64,000 bases of DNA from Gammaproteobacteria bacterium (GTDB lineage Bacteria > Pseudomonadota > Gammaproteobacteria > Steroidobacterales > XN24): assembly GCA_020341735.1 (NCBI GenBank), contig CP070833.1, positions 2,095,039 through 2,159,038 on the forward strand, read 5' to 3'. Shown in pieces: positions 45,016-56,581 of the stretch. Every line of letters starts with the position of its first letter. The first letter of the stretch is position 1. The translations under genes were made by a program, and so were the position numbers. The notes beneath the pieces were generated by a model. The model was given only the letters and a program-made list of their open reading frames with translations, did no database searches and had not been told where the DNA came from.

Positions 45016-46710
45016 TCAGGTGCCGCTCATGGGCAGATCCAGCCCTCTTTGCCGGGCCACCTCGAGGGCTATCTCATAACCCGCATCTGCGTGGCGCATG
45101 ACACCGGTCCCGGGATCGTTGATAAGCACTCTCTCCAGCTGGCGCTCAGCGCGATCGCTGCCGTCTGCAACGACGACGACTCCGGCATGCAGCGAGTAGC
45201 CCATGCCTACGCCTCCGCCGTGGTGAAAACTGACCCAGGACGCACCGCTGGCTGTATTCAGCATGGCGTTCAACAAGGGCCAGTCCGCCACCGCGTCCGA
45301 TCCGTCCCGCATGCCTTCTGTCTCTCGGTTGGGAGAAGCCACGGAACCCGAGTCCAGGTGGTCTCGACCGATGACGATCGGCGCCTTCAGTTCACCGCTG
45401 CGGACCATCTCGTTGAAGGCCAGTCCCAGCCGATGGCGCTCCTTGTAGCCCAACCAGCAGATTCGGCACGGGAGGCCCTGGAAATGAATACGCTCCCTCG
45501 CCGCGGCGAGCCAACGGTGCAGGCCAGGCTTATCCGGAAATAACTCCCGTGCCTTGTCATCGGTCCGGAAGATGTCCTCCGGATCACCGGACAGAGCGGC
45601 CCACCGGAAGGGTCCGATGCCCTCGCAGAACAATGGCCGTATGTATAGGGGAACGAACCCTTTGAAGTCGAAAGCATTCTCGACGCCCGCGTCCTGTGCC
45701 ATGGCGCGGATGTTGTTGCCATAGTCGAAAGTCGGTACCCCAGCCTCATTGAACGCGAGCATCGCCCGGACCTGCCGGGCCATTGACAGCTTGGCCTGAC
45801 GAACATATTCATCCGGATCCCTTTCGCGAAACTCAGCCGCTTGATCGACGTCATAGCCTACCGGGATATACCCGTTCAGGGGGTCGTGGGCAGAGGTCTG
45901 GTCGGTCACGAGATGGGGATGATCATCGGAGCGCTGAATCTCCTCGAAAACTTCGGCGGCGTTGCCGAGAAGTCCCACAGATATCGCCCGCCCTTGCTCG
46001 GTGGCTGATCGGATCAGTTTCATCGCCGCGGCGAGGGAGTCCGCCCGATGATCCAGATAACCTGTCTCCAATCGCTTCTCTATCCTGGCCGGATCGACTT
46101 CCACCGCCAGACAACAGAGTCCGGCAAACACCGCGGCCAGGGGCTGCGCGCCACCCATTCCGCCAAGGCCACCCGTCAGCAGCCACTTGCCGGCGGGATT
46201 TCCTTCGTAGTGTTGCCTGACGGCCTCCGCGAACGTCTCATAGGTGCCCTGGACGATGCCTTGGGAGCCGATATAGATCCACGAACCGGCCGTCATCTGC
46301 CCGTACATCATCAGTCCCTTGCGGTCGAGATCAAAAAAGTGCTCCCAGTTGGCCCACTCGCCGACGAGATTTGAGTTCGCGATCAGCACACGCGGTGCGA
46401 ACTCGTGCGTCTTGAAAACTCCGACGGGCTTGCCCGACTGCACCAGCAGAGTTTCATCGTTCTCGAGGCGCCTGAGCGTCGTCACGATGGCATCGAAACA
46501 TTCCCAGTTGCGCGCTGCCCTGCCTATACCGCCATACACGATCAGCGCTTTGGGATCCTCCGCCACGGCGGGATCGAGGTTGTTCATCAGCATGCGCAGC
46601 GCGGCCTCCTGCACCCATCCCTTGCAGGACATGCCGTGACCTGTCGGGGCATGGATTTCGACATCCCGGAATCTGGTGCCTGCGTCGCCGACGCCTTCCT
46701 GGTCGTTCAT
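45016..46710 (-). CDS. hutU: Urocanate hydratase
   Basis: It hydrates urocanate to imidazolonepropionate with tightly bound NAD+. From ATG 46710 (GGGGAG just upstream) the product is 564 residues; the open frame to 46920 overlaps the phosphatase gene and is unlikely. Motifs are [37 protein letters not shown], the NAD-binding [28 protein letters not shown] and [17 protein letters not shown]. It is separated from hutHI by 25 kb and flanked by a phosphatase and DUF429. Confidence 0.95.
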   Translation of the reverse strand: MNDQEGVGDAGTRFRDVEIHAPTGHGMSCKGWVQEAALRMLMNNLDPAVAEDPKALIVYGGIGRAARNWECFDAIVTTLRRLENDETLLVQSGKPVGVFKTHEFAPRVLIANSNLVGEWANWEHFFDLDRKGLMMYGQMTAGSWIYIGSQGIVQGTYETFAEAVRQHYEGNPAGKWLLTGGLGGMGGAQPLAAVFAGLCCLAVEVDPARIEKRLETGYLDHRADSLAAAMKLIRSATEQGRAISVGLLGNAAEVFEEIQRSDDHPHLVTDQTSAHDPLNGYIPVGYDVDQAAEFRERDPDEYVRQAKLSMARQVRAMLAFNEAGVPTFDYGNNIRAMAQDAGVENAFDFKGFVPLYIRPLFCEGIGPFRWAALSGDPEDIFRTDDKARELFPDKPGLHRWLAAARERIHFQGLPCRICWLGYKERHRLGLAFNEMVRSGELKAPIVIGRDHLDSGSVASPNRETEGMRDGSDAVADWPLLNAMLNTASGASWVSFHHGGGVGMGYSLHAGVVVVADGSDRAERQLERVLINDPGTGVMRHADAGYEIALEVARQRGLDLPMSGT

Positions 46711-46744
46711 TTCACTCCCCTGGATTAAATCTGCGTCATCCTTA

Positions 46745-48466
46745 TCAGTCCGAGCGAGGGCTGTCCTGATCCGTTCGGTCTGTCGGATTATACGATTCAC
46801 GCTGTTTCGTTCTCCGGATTTCGGCCAGCGCCACTCCCGTTGCCTGGCGAGGTGCCGGCAGACCCAGAAACCGGGTAATGCTGGGCGCGAAGTCTTCGGT
46901 GCCGATTTCGCGCCTGACAACCTGAGCCTTCAATCCGGGGGCCAGGAACATCACCGGGACACTGACATCGTGATCGTAGGGCGAGCCATGGGTGGCCGCA
47001 TAATAGTGGGGGTCCTCTTCCATGAACCAGCCCTGTTCCTGGATGAGGAACAGATGTCCGGAGCGCTCCGCGTGGAATCCGGCCATCACCCGGTCATTCA
47101 CCGGTGTCGACCTTATCCGCCGCGCCAAGATGTCGGATCGCGTGAGCACCGAGGCGATGCCCTCGGTCTTCTGTATCCGCTCGGCAGCGACGGCCTCCAC
47201 CTCAGCGAGATCCAATCCGGCGGCAGACAGTACAGCGGCATCGAGATAGATGGCAGGGTATGAGGCACCGAGCACAGGATCGTCACGCAGCTTGAATCGA
47301 TCCCTCAGGAAGGCCCGCAGATCCTTTTCCATCCCCGGTGTGTCCACCCGCCCGCCGGACTGACCTTTGGACAACAGGTACTCAGGGGCAGATGCCACGC
47401 CGTGATCTGAGCTCAATCCCACCATCACGCGCTGCATCCCGATGTCGCGTTCCAGCCAATCGAACATCTCCGCCAGGAGCTGGTCCAGTTGGAGCAGGTT
47501 GTCCTCCCACTCTAGACTGTCCGGCCCGTACGCATGCCCGATGTAATCGCTCGCCGATAAGCCCAGGATCAAGACATCGACCGCCGGGCCCTCGCCGAGA
47601 CCAAGCTCGGTCACCGCACTCTTGGCCAGTTCGACGAGTAAGCGATCGGCCAACGGCATGAAACGCAGGGCAGATGACTGATGGCTGGAATCAGCGAGTC
47701 GGTGAGGGAACTCCCGCGCGCCGCCCAGTCCGAGCAATTCCCAGGGCTGGTCATCTTGACCCTTGAACCGATAGTTGGGCCGCGCCCTCGAAAGGTTCCA
47801 GACGTGTGCTTCGAGCTGGCCCATTCGAGTGGCATTGAATTCGCTTGCCCACCCCGGCAGCGAAGAATAGTAGTAGTCGCTGGTGACGAACTGGCCGGTC
47901 CACTTCGAGTACCAGACCGCCTTGCCGCTATGGCCGGCCGGGAGAACTGCGGAACGATCCTTTACCGACAGCGAGATGGTGCGCGACTCGCCTCCGGAAG
48001 CGTCGTGGATCACATCCGCAAATGTCTCTGCCGCCAGATATCGTGGCGAGACTCCACGAGCAGAAGAGGCGCTCTGGCCAATGATGCGATGCCGGGTATC
48101 GGCGACACAGTTCACCGGACTCTTGCGGGAGACGTCCCACCATTGGTTGCCAATGACACCGTGCACGGCCGGCAGTGCTCCGGTGGCCAACGTGGCGTGG
48201 CCGGGACCCGTGGATGTGGGCGCGGACCGCATCACTGCATCCGGATAGACCACGCCGTCCTCGTAGAACCGACGAAATCCTCCGGGCCCGAATTGATCCA
48301 TGAAGTCGCCGGTCATGTCGGCCCGAAGCTGGTCGACGATCAGGACAACGACCAGCGAGACCTCCTGGTCGGATTGTGCCGACGACTCTGTTGCCTCACC
48401 TCGACCGACGAACACCAAGAGGAGCACGGCAGCGATGCGCCACAACCGGACAGAGTAACGGCTCAT
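46745..48466 (-). CDS. Exported PafA-type alkaline phosphatase / phosphodiesterase
   Basis: A 573-residue secreted enzyme with a signal peptide ([17 protein letters not shown]) and the alkaline phosphatase superfamily core: [11 protein letters not shown] (first metal Asp), [17 protein letters not shown] with a Thr nucleophile as in Paf[31 protein letters not shown] and [21 protein letters not shown]. It would hydrolyse phosphate monoesters in the periplasm. hutU follows after 34 bp; purL is 40 bp upstream. No Pho box was obvious. Confidence 0.88.
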   Translation of the reverse strand: MSRYSVRLWRIAAVLLLVFVGRGEATESSAQSDQEVSLVVVLIVDQLRADMTGDFMDQFGPGGFRRFYEDGVVYPDAVMRSAPTSTGPGHATLATGALPAVHGVIGNQWWDVSRKSPVNCVADTRHRIIGQSASSARGVSPRYLAAETFADVIHDASGGESRTISLSVKDRSAVLPAGHSGKAVWYSKWTGQFVTSDYYYSSLPGWASEFNATRMGQLEAHVWNLSRARPNYRFKGQDDQPWELLGLGGAREFPHRLADSSHQSSALRFMPLADRLLVELAKSAVTELGLGEGPAVDVLILGLSASDYIGHAYGPDSLEWEDNLLQLDQLLAEMFDWLERDIGMQRVMVGLSSDHGVASAPEYLLSKGQSGGRVDTPGMEKDLRAFLRDRFKLRDDPVLGASYPAIYLDAAVLSAAGLDLAEVEAVAAERIQKTEGIASVLTRSDILARRIRSTPVNDRVMAGFHAERSGHLFLIQEQGWFMEEDPHYYAATHGSPYDHDVSVPVMFLAPGLKAQVVRREIGTEDFAPSITRFLGLPAPRQATGVALAEIRRTKQRESYNPTDRTDQDSPRSD

Positions 48467-48506
48467 CCCGTCAGCATCTGCGGATCAATGGGCGCCCCTG
48501 TCACGT

Positions 48507-51500
48507 TCAGGCCGACCACCGTCTGGCATTCCGCCAGATTCGCATCCAGGGACCATCTTCTCCCCACGCGTCCGGGTGCCAGGAATGCTGCACGGTTCGA
48601 AACACCCGCTCGGGGTGTGGCATAGCGATAGTGACCCGCCCGTCCTGCGATGCCAGGCCTGCCAGACCGCCGGGAGAGCCATTCGGATTGGCCGGATAAC
48701 GCTCGGCGACCTGGCCTCGGTTGGTGACGTAACGCAGGGCGACCTGGTCGCTCTCTTCACAAGCCCAGCGGTGTTCATCGTCACGGAATTCCGCCCTGCC
48801 CTCACCATGGGACACGACGATCGGCAACACGGAACCAGTCATATCGGAGAGGAACAGGGACGATGACTCCTGCACCTCGACCAATGACAGGCGAGCTTCG
48901 AACTGCTCCGAACGATTTCGCACAAAACGGGGCCAGTGGTCCGCGCCAGGTATCAGATCCTTGAGAGCAGACATCATCTGGCAGCCATTGCATATACCGA
49001 GCGAGAAGGTGTCACCACGTGCAAAAAAAGCTTCGAATTCGTCCCGCGCCCTCGGATTGAAGAGCACCGTCTTGGCCCAGCCCTCACCCGCACCAAGCAC
49101 ATCACCGTAGGAAAATCCGCCGCATGCCACCATGCCGACAAAATCCGCGAGCGTCCGGCGTCCGGATATCAGGTCCGTCATGTGGACGTCTTCGGGCGCG
49201 AAACCCGCTCGCAGGAAAGCCGCCGCCATCTCGGCATGGCTGTTGACTCCCTGCTCACGGAGAATCGCCACGGGAGGACAGACGTTTGTGGCGACATACG
49301 GAGCGGCCACGTCATCCTCGAGTTCGAAAGTAAGCCTCGCTTTCAGTCCTGGATCGCTCTCGTCGAGCAGGGACTCATACTCTTCGTTCGCGCAATCCGG
49401 ATTGTCACGCAGCGCCTGCATCCGCCAGCTGGTCTCCGACCATGCGCGATGCATGGCGATCCGATCGTCCTGGAAGATGACCTCGCCGCGGTGCCGGAGA
49501 ACGAAAGTCTGCTCTTGAGTGACTTCGCCGAGAACATGGGTCAGATCCCCGAGCCCGAGCTCCTCTGCCAGACCGAGGACGTCATCGAGTTCCTGCTCCG
49601 GCACCTGGAGAACGGCGCCGAGCTCTTCCGTGAACAGACTGACGACGGGATCGTCACCCAGGCCCGCCAGATCCACGTCCACACCCGTGTGACCGGCGAA
49701 AGTCATCTCCGCCAGAGTTGCCAGAAGTCCGCCATCGGACCGGTCATGGTAGGCGATGATCCTGTCTTCTCGATTCAGCGCCTGCACCAGATCGAACAAC
49801 GCGCGCACCTGATCGGGCGAGTCCAGATCAGGCACCTGCCGGCCGAAACGGCCATACACCTGCGCAAGAGCGGAGCCACCCAGGCGATTTTTGCCGTTAC
49901 CGAGATCGATCAGTACCAGCCTCGTCGGCCCCCGATCTGCGCGCAGCCGCGGCGTCAAGGTCGCGCGTACATCCTCGACCGGTGCAAACGCCGACACGAT
50001 CAGTGACAGCGGAGCGACCACGCTGCGGGGCCGTCCTTCCTCCTCCCAGGTTGTCCGCATGGACAGGGAATCTTTTCCCACCGGGATAGCAATCCCGAGC
50101 GCCGGACACAAGTCCTCTCCAACCGCGCGCACCGTGTCGTAGAGTGCTGCGTCCTCGCCCTCGTATCCGCAGGCCGCCATCCAGTTGGCCGAAAGGCGCA
50201 CGCGATCCAGCGCCGGGATCGCGGCGGCCGCAATATTGGTAATGGCCTCTCCGACCGCCATGCGGCCGGACGCGGGCCCTTCCAGTACAGCGAGAGGCGT
50301 CCGCTCACCGATGGCCATGGCCTCGCCGGTGCGGTCCAGGAAACCCGATGCGGTCACGGCCACATCGCTCACCGGCACCTGCCACGGCCCTACCATCTGA
50401 TCGCGCGAACAGAGGCCTCCGACGGTCCGGTCCCCGATCGTGATCAGGAAAGTCTTGTCCGCTACGGCGGGCAGCCGCAATACCCGGAAAATCGCGTCGC
50501 GCAAATCTTCGACGGCAGCGAGATCATCTCCCCGCCGGCGCATACGGGTGACATCGCGGGTCATCTTCGGAGGTTTGCCCAGCAAGACCTCCATCGGCAT
50601 ATCAACCGGGAAATTATCGAAGTGCGAATCGTGGACCACCAGATTCCGATCGGCTGTCGTCTCGCCGACGACCGCAAAGGGGCATCGCTCCCGGGCGCAA
50701 AGCGTCTCGAAATCCGCCATTCGCTCTTCCGAGACGGCGAGTACATAGCGTTCCTGAGCTTCATTGCACCAGATAGCCATGGGGGACATGCCGAACTCGG
50801 CGTTCGGCACGTCACGTAACTCGATTCGCCCACCCAATGAACTGTGATCGATGACTTCCGGCAGAGCGTTGGACAGACCACCCGCACCGACGTCATGAAT
50901 GAGCAACACCGGGTTGTCGTCTCCCATGGCCCAACAAGCGTCGATGACTTCCTGTGCGCGACGCTGGATCTCCGGATTACCGCGCTGCACGGAAGCGAAG
51001 TCCAGATCCTCTTCGCTCTGTCCTTGCGCCATTGACGATGCGGCACCACCACCCAGGCCGATGAGCATCGCGGGACCGCCTAGCACGACCAGACGGGCGC
51101 CGACGGGGACCTCACCCTTGTGAACGTGCCCGTCCCTGACATTACCCAGCCCGCCGGCAATCATGATGGGCTTGTGATACCCCCTGAGGCTGCCATCGAC
51201 GGTCTGCTCGAACGTTCGGAAATAGCCAGCCAGATTGGGCCGACCGAACTCGTTGTTAAAAGATGCGCCCCCGATCGGGCCCTCGAGCATAATCTCCAGG
51301 GCGGATGAGATGCGTCCAGGCTTACCGTGATCCTCTTCCCAGGGCTGCTCGCCGCCGGGGATCTTGAGGTGCGACACAGAGAATCCCGTCAGTCCCGCCT
51401 TGGGCTTGGCCCCGGTGCCGGTCGCGCCCTCGTCGCGAATCTCGCCCCCCGAGCCTGTCGCCGCCCCGGGAAAAGGCGAAATCGCGGTCGGGTGATTGTG

Positions 51501-52385
51501 GGTCTCGACCTTCATCAGGATATGGATGTCTTCTTCCCGGTAATCGTATCGACCCGTGATCGGGTCCGGAATCAAGCGGTGACCACGCCAACCTTCCATG
51601 ACCGCGGCATTGTCCGTGTACGCTGATAGCACCCCGTCGGGCGAGACGGCGAACGTATTCTTGATCAGTTGGAAGAGGGTCCTGGACCTGGGTTCCCCAT
51701 CCACAATCCAGTCCGCATTGAAAATCTTGTGCCGGCAGTGTTCGGAATTGGCCTGAGCGAACATCATGAGTTCCGCATCGGTCGGGTTGCGACCCGCAGC
51801 GGCGTAATGATCGAGGAGATAATCGATCTCATCTCCCGAGAGCGCCAGGCCGAGAGCGGCGTTGGCCTCGGCTAACGCGGAACGCCCCTCCCCCACAATA
51901 TCAACGGCGGTCAGCGGCGCCGGTCTGTGATGCTCGAAAAGGGATCCGGCATCCTCCAGCTCGAAAACCACTGATTCCGTCATTCGGTCGTGCAGGCGAT
52001 CCGCGAGATCCTCAAGGCTGACGTTATCGGTCTGCTGCGCCGTCCTCACGCGGTACGCAATACCCCGCTCCAGTCGGGTGACGGCGGCCAGCCCGCAGTT
52101 GTGAGCGATATCTGTAGCCTTGCTCGACCAGGGCGAGATCGTGCCGAAGCGCGGCAATACGAGCACCAGGCTGCCACTATCCTCGTCCGGTTGCAGGGTG
52201 GGCCCGTAGGTCAGAAGTCTCGCAAGTATTTCCGACTCGCGTTCGTCAAGATCCCGGCTGGTCTCTGCAAAATGGACGAACCGTGCCGTCAGTGATGACG
52301 CGGAAGGACAGATGGATCGAACGGACGCCAGGAGCTTCTCAATACGGAAAGGCGACAGCGCCGGCGCGCCGGGAAGAATCAGCAT
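48507..52385 (-). CDS. purL: Phosphoribosylformylglycinamidine synthase (single-chain)
   Basis: It converts FGAR and glutamine to FGAM in purine synthesis. The 1,292-residue protein matches the large gammaproteobacterial PurL (1,295 in E. coli). ATG 52385 is the start; the open frame to 52544 overlaps the MBL gene. Domains: an N-terminal linker, two AIRS-like synthetase domains ([44 protein letters not shown]), and a C-terminal class I glutaminase with [20 protein letters not shown], Cys in [13 protein letters not shown] and HPERVF. Confidence 0.97.
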   Translation of the reverse strand: MLILPGAPALSPFRIEKLLASVRSICPSASSLTARFVHFAETSRDLDERESEILARLLTYGPTLQPDEDSGSLVLVLPRFGTISPWSSKATDIAHNCGLAAVTRLERGIAYRVRTAQQTDNVSLEDLADRLHDRMTESVVFELEDAGSLFEHHRPAPLTAVDIVGEGRSALAEANAALGLALSGDEIDYLLDHYAAAGRNPTDAELMMFAQANSEHCRHKIFNADWIVDGEPRSRTLFQLIKNTFAVSPDGVLSAYTDNAAVMEGWRGHRLIPDPITGRYDYREEDIHILMKVETHNHPTAISPFPGAATGSGGEIRDEGATGTGAKPKAGLTGFSVSHLKIPGGEQPWEEDHGKPGRISSALEIMLEGPIGGASFNNEFGRPNLAGYFRTFEQTVDGSLRGYHKPIMIAGGLGNVRDGHVHKGEVPVGARLVVLGGPAMLIGLGGGAASSMAQGQSEEDLDFASVQRGNPEIQRRAQEVIDACWAMGDDNPVLLIHDVGAGGLSNALPEVIDHSSLGGRIELRDVPNAEFGMSPMAIWCNEAQERYVLAVSEERMADFETLCARERCPFAVVGETTADRNLVVHDSHFDNFPVDMPMEVLLGKPPKMTRDVTRMRRRGDDLAAVEDLRDAIFRVLRLPAVADKTFLITIGDRTVGGLCSRDQMVGPWQVPVSDVAVTASGFLDRTGEAMAIGERTPLAVLEGPASGRMAVGEAITNIAAAAIPALDRVRLSANWMAACGYEGEDAALYDTVRAVGEDLCPALGIAIPVGKDSLSMRTTWEEEGRPRSVVAPLSLIVSAFAPVEDVRATLTPRLRADRGPTRLVLIDLGNGKNRLGGSALAQVYGRFGRQVPDLDSPDQVRALFDLVQALNREDRIIAYHDRSDGGLLATLAEMTFAGHTGVDVDLAGLGDDPVVSLFTEELGAVLQVPEQELDDVLGLAEELGLGDLTHVLGEVTQEQTFVLRHRGEVIFQDDRIAMHRAWSETSWRMQALRDNPDCANEEYESLLDESDPGLKARLTFELEDDVAAPYVATNVCPPVAILREQGVNSHAEMAAAFLRAGFAPEDVHMTDLISGRRTLADFVGMVACGGFSYGDVLGAGEGWAKTVLFNPRARDEFEAFFARGDTFSLGICNGCQMMSALKDLIPGADHWPRFVRNRSEQFEARLSLVEVQESSSLFLSDMTGSVLPIVVSHGEGRAEFRDDEHRWACEESDQVALRYVTNRGQVAERYPANPNGSPGGLAGLASQDGRVTIAMPHPERVFRTVQHSWHPDAWGEDGPWMRIWRNARRWSA

Positions 52386-52467
52386 CGGAGCATTTCCCGA
52401 GGGCGATCTGGGAGGCGAATGATACCGGAGCCCCGCTACCGCCTCCACCGGTGCCGGCCGGGCGGGG

Positions 52468-53235
52468 TCAGCGCAATTCCCTCCAGTCGAGCCCCTCATT
52501 CTGACAAGCGGACTGGACATCGGGCGCCGCGACCCCCGCAGCACATGCCAGGGCGCTCACCGCCAATTCCCGGGTGTTGTTTACCTCGCTGATGTGGACG
52601 GCGATCAGGTGTTGCAGGTGGCTGGTATCCAGGCTCTTCACCAGGTCCGCGGCCTGATCGTTGTTGAGATGCCCGAGTTCACCCACGACCCTTTGCTTTA
52701 AGGCCGCCGGATATGGCCCTCGCATCAGCATATCCACATCGTGGTTGCATTCGATGACCAGGCCCTCACATCCGGAGAGACTCTCCCGGACATGGCGGGT
52801 CACATGACCGGTATCGGTCAGAATTCCGAGCCGCTGATCGCCGTCTCCAAACACGAACTGACACGGCTCGCGTGCATCGTGCGGCACCGGCATCGGGTCA
52901 ATCTCGAGGTCACCGACCGAAAATGTCTCGTGACTGCTGAACAGATTCAGCCCGGGGATATCCCGATCTGGCGCACACGCATATGTCCCGGCCGTCATCC
53001 AGACCGGCATGCCGTAACGGCGGGCAAGCCGAGCGACGCCACCGATGTGATCAGAATGCTCGTGAGTCACCAATAGGGCGTCGATCTGGTCGGCAGACAC
53101 CTGCAGGCGGGACAATCTCGCTTCGGTGGCCTTCACCGAAAAGCCGCAGTCGACCATGACGCAGGTTTCACCCGCACTGACCAGCGCGGAGTTACCCTTG
53201 CTGCCGCTGCCGAGATACGCGAATCGAATGGACAA
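52468..53235 (-). CDS. MBL-fold metallohydrolase (YycJ/WalJ-like)
   Basis: A 255-residue metallo-beta-lactamase-fold protein. The signature begins [20 protein letters not shown] and includes [17 protein letters not shown] (HxHxDH), [26 protein letters not shown] and [10 protein letters not shown], matching the YycJ/WalJ group of predicted exonucleases or hydrolases. Start TTG 53235, lacking a strong ribosome site. The 240 bp upstream has no gene I can support. It reads toward purL. Confidence 0.9.
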   Translation of the reverse strand: MSIRFAYLGSGSKGNSALVSAGETCVMVDCGFSVKATEARLSRLQVSADQIDALLVTHEHSDHIGGVARLARRYGMPVWMTAGTYACAPDRDIPGLNLFSSHETFSVGDLEIDPMPVPHDAREPCQFVFGDGDQRLGILTDTGHVTRHVRESLSGCEGLVIECNHDVDMLMRGPYPAALKQRVVGELGHLNNDQAADLVKSLDTSHLQHLIAVHISEVNNTRELAVSALACAAGVAAPDVQSACQNEGLDWRELR

Positions 53236-53475
53236 AGATGAGCGGCCTCAGGATGCAGGTGCCCGGCAGGGACCCTTTCGACAGCCAAACACAGGCTGCC
53301 GGATTTGTCTGGAATACAGATGGCGCAAGGCAGGCATGCCAGCAGACGTCCACCGCAATTGGGCAAGCGGACACGCTGCTCCGGGACCGCATAGGCCCTT
53401 GGGCAGGTAACGCCCGCTGTCTATCGGGGCTTCGCGAGAACTATCGTCAATCCGCATACTTGCTCAGGCAACGAA

Positions 53476-53823
53476 TCAGTTGTCCCCTGAATCCCCGCCA
53501 CTGGTAGGCGTATAGACGGGCATCGGGAACTGGGTGACGTTGTCTCCCTCGATCTTGGAGATCTTGCTGACCCCCTGCTTCTCGACTTCATCCACCCTGA
53601 GTACGGCATGCACAGGGATGTATGTGCGCTGGACGCCGGCGAATTCTGTCTTGATCCGTTCCTCGCTGGGATCGACAACGACCGAACTTCGTTCTCCGAA
53701 AACAAGCTCCTCAACCTCGAGGAAGCCGAGCATCGCACCGTGACTGACCTGACGGGCATAAATCTCGTAGACCTTGCCCTGGCTCATAAAAAGGACCTTG
53801 AATATGTTCTTGTCGGCGGTCAT
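53476..53823 (-). CDS. DUF1820 family protein
   Basis: A 115-residue conserved gammaproteobacterial protein: FKVLFMSQGKVYEIYARQVS, GFLEVEELVFGERSSVVVDP, SEERIKTEFAGVQRTYIPVH and AVLRVDEVEKQGVSKIS. No known function. ATG 53823 is directly preceded by an in-frame stop, which fixes the start; GGAGGAG lies 13 bp upstream, further than usual. It is divergent from the FHA gene. Confidence 0.9.
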   Translation of the reverse strand: MTADKNIFKVLFMSQGKVYEIYARQVSHGAMLGFLEVEELVFGERSSVVVDPSEERIKTEFAGVQRTYIPVHAVLRVDEVEKQGVSKISKIEGDNVTQFPMPVYTPTSGGDSGDN

Positions 53824-53929
53824 TAGCTTGATTGTACTCCTCCGCGCGCAAAAATAGACCGGCCGCGTAACCGGGCAGAATTTCTCAACTTACTGCTTTA
53901 CAAGGAAAATCGCCCAAAACACGGTTGGC

Positions 53930-53958
53930 TTGTTACCCTTGGGCATATGCATTATTTT
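53930..53958 (+). promoter_or_regulatory. Sigma70-type promoter candidate for the FHA gene
   Basis: TTGTTA (53930-53935) and TATTTT (53953-53958) are 17 bp apart, about 54 bp before the ATG at 54012, in the divergent gap with DUF1820. The hexamers match the consensus moderately. Confidence 0.35.
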
Positions 53959-54011
53959 TGGCGCGATGGCCGGCAAGTCAATGCTGTCGTTCCGCGGGCC
54001 GAGGTAAAACC

Positions 54012-55223
54012 ATGCCGTTGACACTGAAAGTCATCAGTTCCCAGCAGAATATTCTCGGCCCGGAAGGCATCCGCGTGTTCAGCGTCCACGGAGGCAGTAT
54101 TGGACGCGCGCCGGATAACGACTGGGTCCTGCCGGATCCGGAACGCTATCTCTCCGCGCATCATGCTTTGATCGATTATCAGGGCGGCGCGTACTTTCTT
54201 AACGACCAGAGTACCAACGGCGTCTACGTCAATGACTCGGACCAGCCGGTAGGCCGGGGAAGCCCGATCAGGCTCTACGACGGAGACAGGTTGCGACTCG
54301 GCCAGTACCAGATCTCCGTCAGCATCCTGAATGTCAGCCTGGAAGGTAAGACGGACAGTGCGGTGTTCATCGCCGAGGACGACGATGGAGAGTCGTCGGG
54401 CGAAAACAGTGAAAGGGAGAAACGGCCAGCCACCGGTGACATTCTCCACGATCTGTCGCCCGGGCCGGTGGCCGATCTCGCCGAAGACTTCTCGGTGATC
54501 GAAGAGGTCCAGGCCATGACGGGGACCCGGGTCATCGGCGAAGAGGACCTTGAAGAGGCTGTTGATGACGATATCACTCAGGAGGTGGAGAAGTTCGATG
54601 AGGCCTCGCTCGCCGAAGCGGCGAAGCTGGTTTTCGAAGCAGCAGGAATAGATCCCAGAAAGATCTCCAAGGGCAGGGAGAAGCAGTATCTGGTGACAGC
54701 CGGCCGGCTGATTCGGCTTTCGATTGGGGGATTACTGGAAGTCCTCGGTTCTCGCGCCAAGGTCAAGGGTCAGCTGGACCTAGATCAGACCGGCATGGAG
54801 CCCAGTGAAAACAATCCGCTCAAGTTCGCCACGGATGTAGATCAGGCGCTGGACGCCCTGCTCTTCTATCGCGGCATACAGTATCTGCCTGCGATGGATG
54901 CCGTGTCCGAAGCCTATGTCGACATCCAGGCTCACCAAAGAGCGATCGTCGCAGGCATGAAGGCGGCATTCGACGAGCAGCTGGCGGACTTCGACCCCGA
55001 GCGGCTGGAAGCCCGATTCGACAAGGGTCTCAAGCGCGGTGCGCTGAAGGGGCTTAGCAACCCCGCGAAATACTGGGATCTTTATCAGGAATTCTACGAC
55101 AGCACCCAGAAACGCTCTGAACGGCAGTTTGACGAAGTGGCGGGCAGAGTGTTCGCCGAGGCCTACAAATCGGAGATCCAGCGCCTCGCAAAGCTGCGAG
55201 CGGCCCGGCGCGATCCGGACTAG
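54012..55223 (+). CDS. tagH: Type VI secretion-associated FHA protein (TagH-like)
   Basis: A 403-residue protein from ATG 54012 (GAGG 6-7 bp upstream). The N-terminal FHA domain (about 20-95) has GGSIGRAPDNDWVLPDPE and LSAHHALIDYQ with the phosphothreonine-binding Arg and His/Ser region, then NDQSTNGVYVND. An acidic linker (110-190) leads to the C-terminal T6SS FHA domain: LAEAAKLVFEAAGI, LRARAKVKGQL-like GSRAKVKGQLDLDQTGMEPS, ENNPLKFATDVDQALDALLF and LSNPAKYWDLYQEFYDS. No other type VI gene is in the window, so it is an orphan here. Family good, system membership inferred. Confidence 0.87.
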   Translation: MPLTLKVISSQQNILGPEGIRVFSVHGGSIGRAPDNDWVLPDPERYLSAHHALIDYQGGAYFLNDQSTNGVYVNDSDQPVGRGSPIRLYDGDRLRLGQYQISVSILNVSLEGKTDSAVFIAEDDDGESSGENSEREKRPATGDILHDLSPGPVADLAEDFSVIEEVQAMTGTRVIGEEDLEEAVDDDITQEVEKFDEASLAEAAKLVFEAAGIDPRKISKGREKQYLVTAGRLIRLSIGGLLEVLGSRAKVKGQLDLDQTGMEPSENNPLKFATDVDQALDALLFYRGIQYLPAMDAVSEAYVDIQAHQRAIVAGMKAAFDEQLADFDPERLEARFDKGLKRGALKGLSNPAKYWDLYQEFYDSTQKRSERQFDEVAGRVFAEAYKSEIQRLAKLRAARRDPD

Positions 55224-55228
55224 CCGAC

Positions 55229-56566
55229 TCACGACTGGACAGAAGCATCCGCCTCGTCAGCGAGCCGCCTGAGGTCCTCGGATACCATTGCTGTCAAAGC
55301 CGATGGATCATCCAGCGATCGGCAGCGTTCGGGCAGACTGGCCAGACAATCCGCCGCATGGGCCCGGACCTCTCCCAGAGAAGGAGAGTCATCGATGCGG
55401 TGACCAGCCGACATCACCATCTCGACCAGCCGCCGGCCAGGCAAGGCCTCCCCGTCGCAGCCGATGGTGTCGCGCCCTATCCGACCGTCCGCCCCGATCT
55501 CCCGGAAGACCTGTTTTGCGCCCGGCCATGTAGCTTTACCGGGAGACCGCTTGCGCCGGGGACTGCCGGCGTAGGCCTGCAGCTTGTATGCGATATCCAG
55601 CGACGGGGCGTCAGCAGATACGTCGAGTCGGGTGCCGACGCCAAAGCCGGTCGCGGGCACCCCAGCGGCACATACTTCCGCCACTTTGTGCTCATCAAGA
55701 TCGCCGGAAAGGAAAATACCGATCTCTCGTCGCCCTGCCTCGTCAAGAAGGCGGCGGATCAGGCGGCTGCCCGCCGCTAGGTCGCCACTGTCCAGCCGCA
55801 GCGCCCGCACCACAATGCCCTCCGACTCGAGGAGAGGTGTCATTTCGATAACCTTTCTTACTGCGGACTCGACATCATAGGTATCGATCAGCAGCACGAG
55901 CCCCTCAGGCCGGGCGCGGGCGAAGTCGAGGAACGCCTGAGACTCGGAATCGTGCGCCTGGATAAAGGAGTGTGCCATGGTCCCGAATATCGGCACACCG
56001 AATTGCCGGGCCGCCTCAACGGTCGCAGACCCGTCAAATCCGGCGATGTAACTGGCGCGTGCCGCCCACAGAGCGGCTTCCGCTCCATGGGCCCGACGCA
56101 TGCCAAAGTCCACCAGCGTGCGTCCGCCCGCGGCCATCACGACTCTGGCTGCCTTCGAAGCCAACAGCGTCTGGAAATGGACAATATTTATCAGTCGGCT
56201 TTCTACCAACTGGGCTTGGGGTAAGGGAGCCTCTACGCGCAGGATGGGCTCATTGGCAAAGAATACCTCGCCCTCCCGTAACCCCCAGACGTCGCCGGTA
56301 AATTTCAGGTCGGCAAGCCAGTCGACGAATTGCTGGTCAAAGTGGCCACAGTCCGCTAGCCATTCGAGCTCGGACCATGAGAAACGCAGATTCTCCAGAT
56401 ACTCCAACGCTTGCTCCAGGCCAGCGGCCATGAGATAGCCACGTTCTGGCGGCAGTCGTCGCACGAACAATTCGAATACTGCCGGCGACGTCATTCCGGA
56501 CTGCCGGTAGGCGTCCAGCATCGTCAGCTGGTAGAGATCCGTCAAAAGCGCAGTGGATGGTTCCAT
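55229..56566 (-). CDS. pncB: Nicotinate phosphoribosyltransferase
   Basis: It makes nicotinate mononucleotide from nicotinic acid and PRPP for NAD salvage. The 445-residue protein matches the family: LLTDLYQLTMLDAYRQSGM, FELFVRRLPPERGYLMAAGLE, DFGMRRAHGAEAALWAAR, FGTMAHSFIQAHDSESQ with the regulatory His, and GVGTRLDVSADAPSLDIAYK. It follows pncA by 15 bp, which makes a two-gene nicotinamide-to-NaMN unit. Confidence 0.95.
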   Translation of the reverse strand: MEPSTALLTDLYQLTMLDAYRQSGMTSPAVFELFVRRLPPERGYLMAAGLEQALEYLENLRFSWSELEWLADCGHFDQQFVDWLADLKFTGDVWGLREGEVFFANEPILRVEAPLPQAQLVESRLINIVHFQTLLASKAARVVMAAGGRTLVDFGMRRAHGAEAALWAARASYIAGFDGSATVEAARQFGVPIFGTMAHSFIQAHDSESQAFLDFARARPEGLVLLIDTYDVESAVRKVIEMTPLLESEGIVVRALRLDSGDLAAGSRLIRRLLDEAGRREIGIFLSGDLDEHKVAEVCAAGVPATGFGVGTRLDVSADAPSLDIAYKLQAYAGSPRRKRSPGKATWPGAKQVFREIGADGRIGRDTIGCDGEALPGRRLVEMVMSAGHRIDDSPSLGEVRAHAADCLASLPERCRSLDDPSALTAMVSEDLRRLADEADASVQS

Positions 56567-56581
56567 TCAGGCCGGCTTCTG

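Noticed and set aside
46710..46920. N-terminal extension of hutU
   Set aside because: The extra 70 residues are unconserved and overlap the phosphatase gene, while ATG 46710 has a good ribosome site.
48936..50006. A 356-codon + strand frame inside purL
   Set aside because: It is antisense to conserved PurL domains and shows no family features.
52385..52544. N-terminal extension of purL
   Set aside because: It overlaps the MBL-fold gene, and the ATG at 52385 gives the normal PurL length and N-terminus.
53236..53475. Short frames on both strands between DUF1820 and the MBL gene
   Set aside because: Compositionally shadow-like, no motif and no ribosome site; also no tRNA-like cloverleaf could be drawn.
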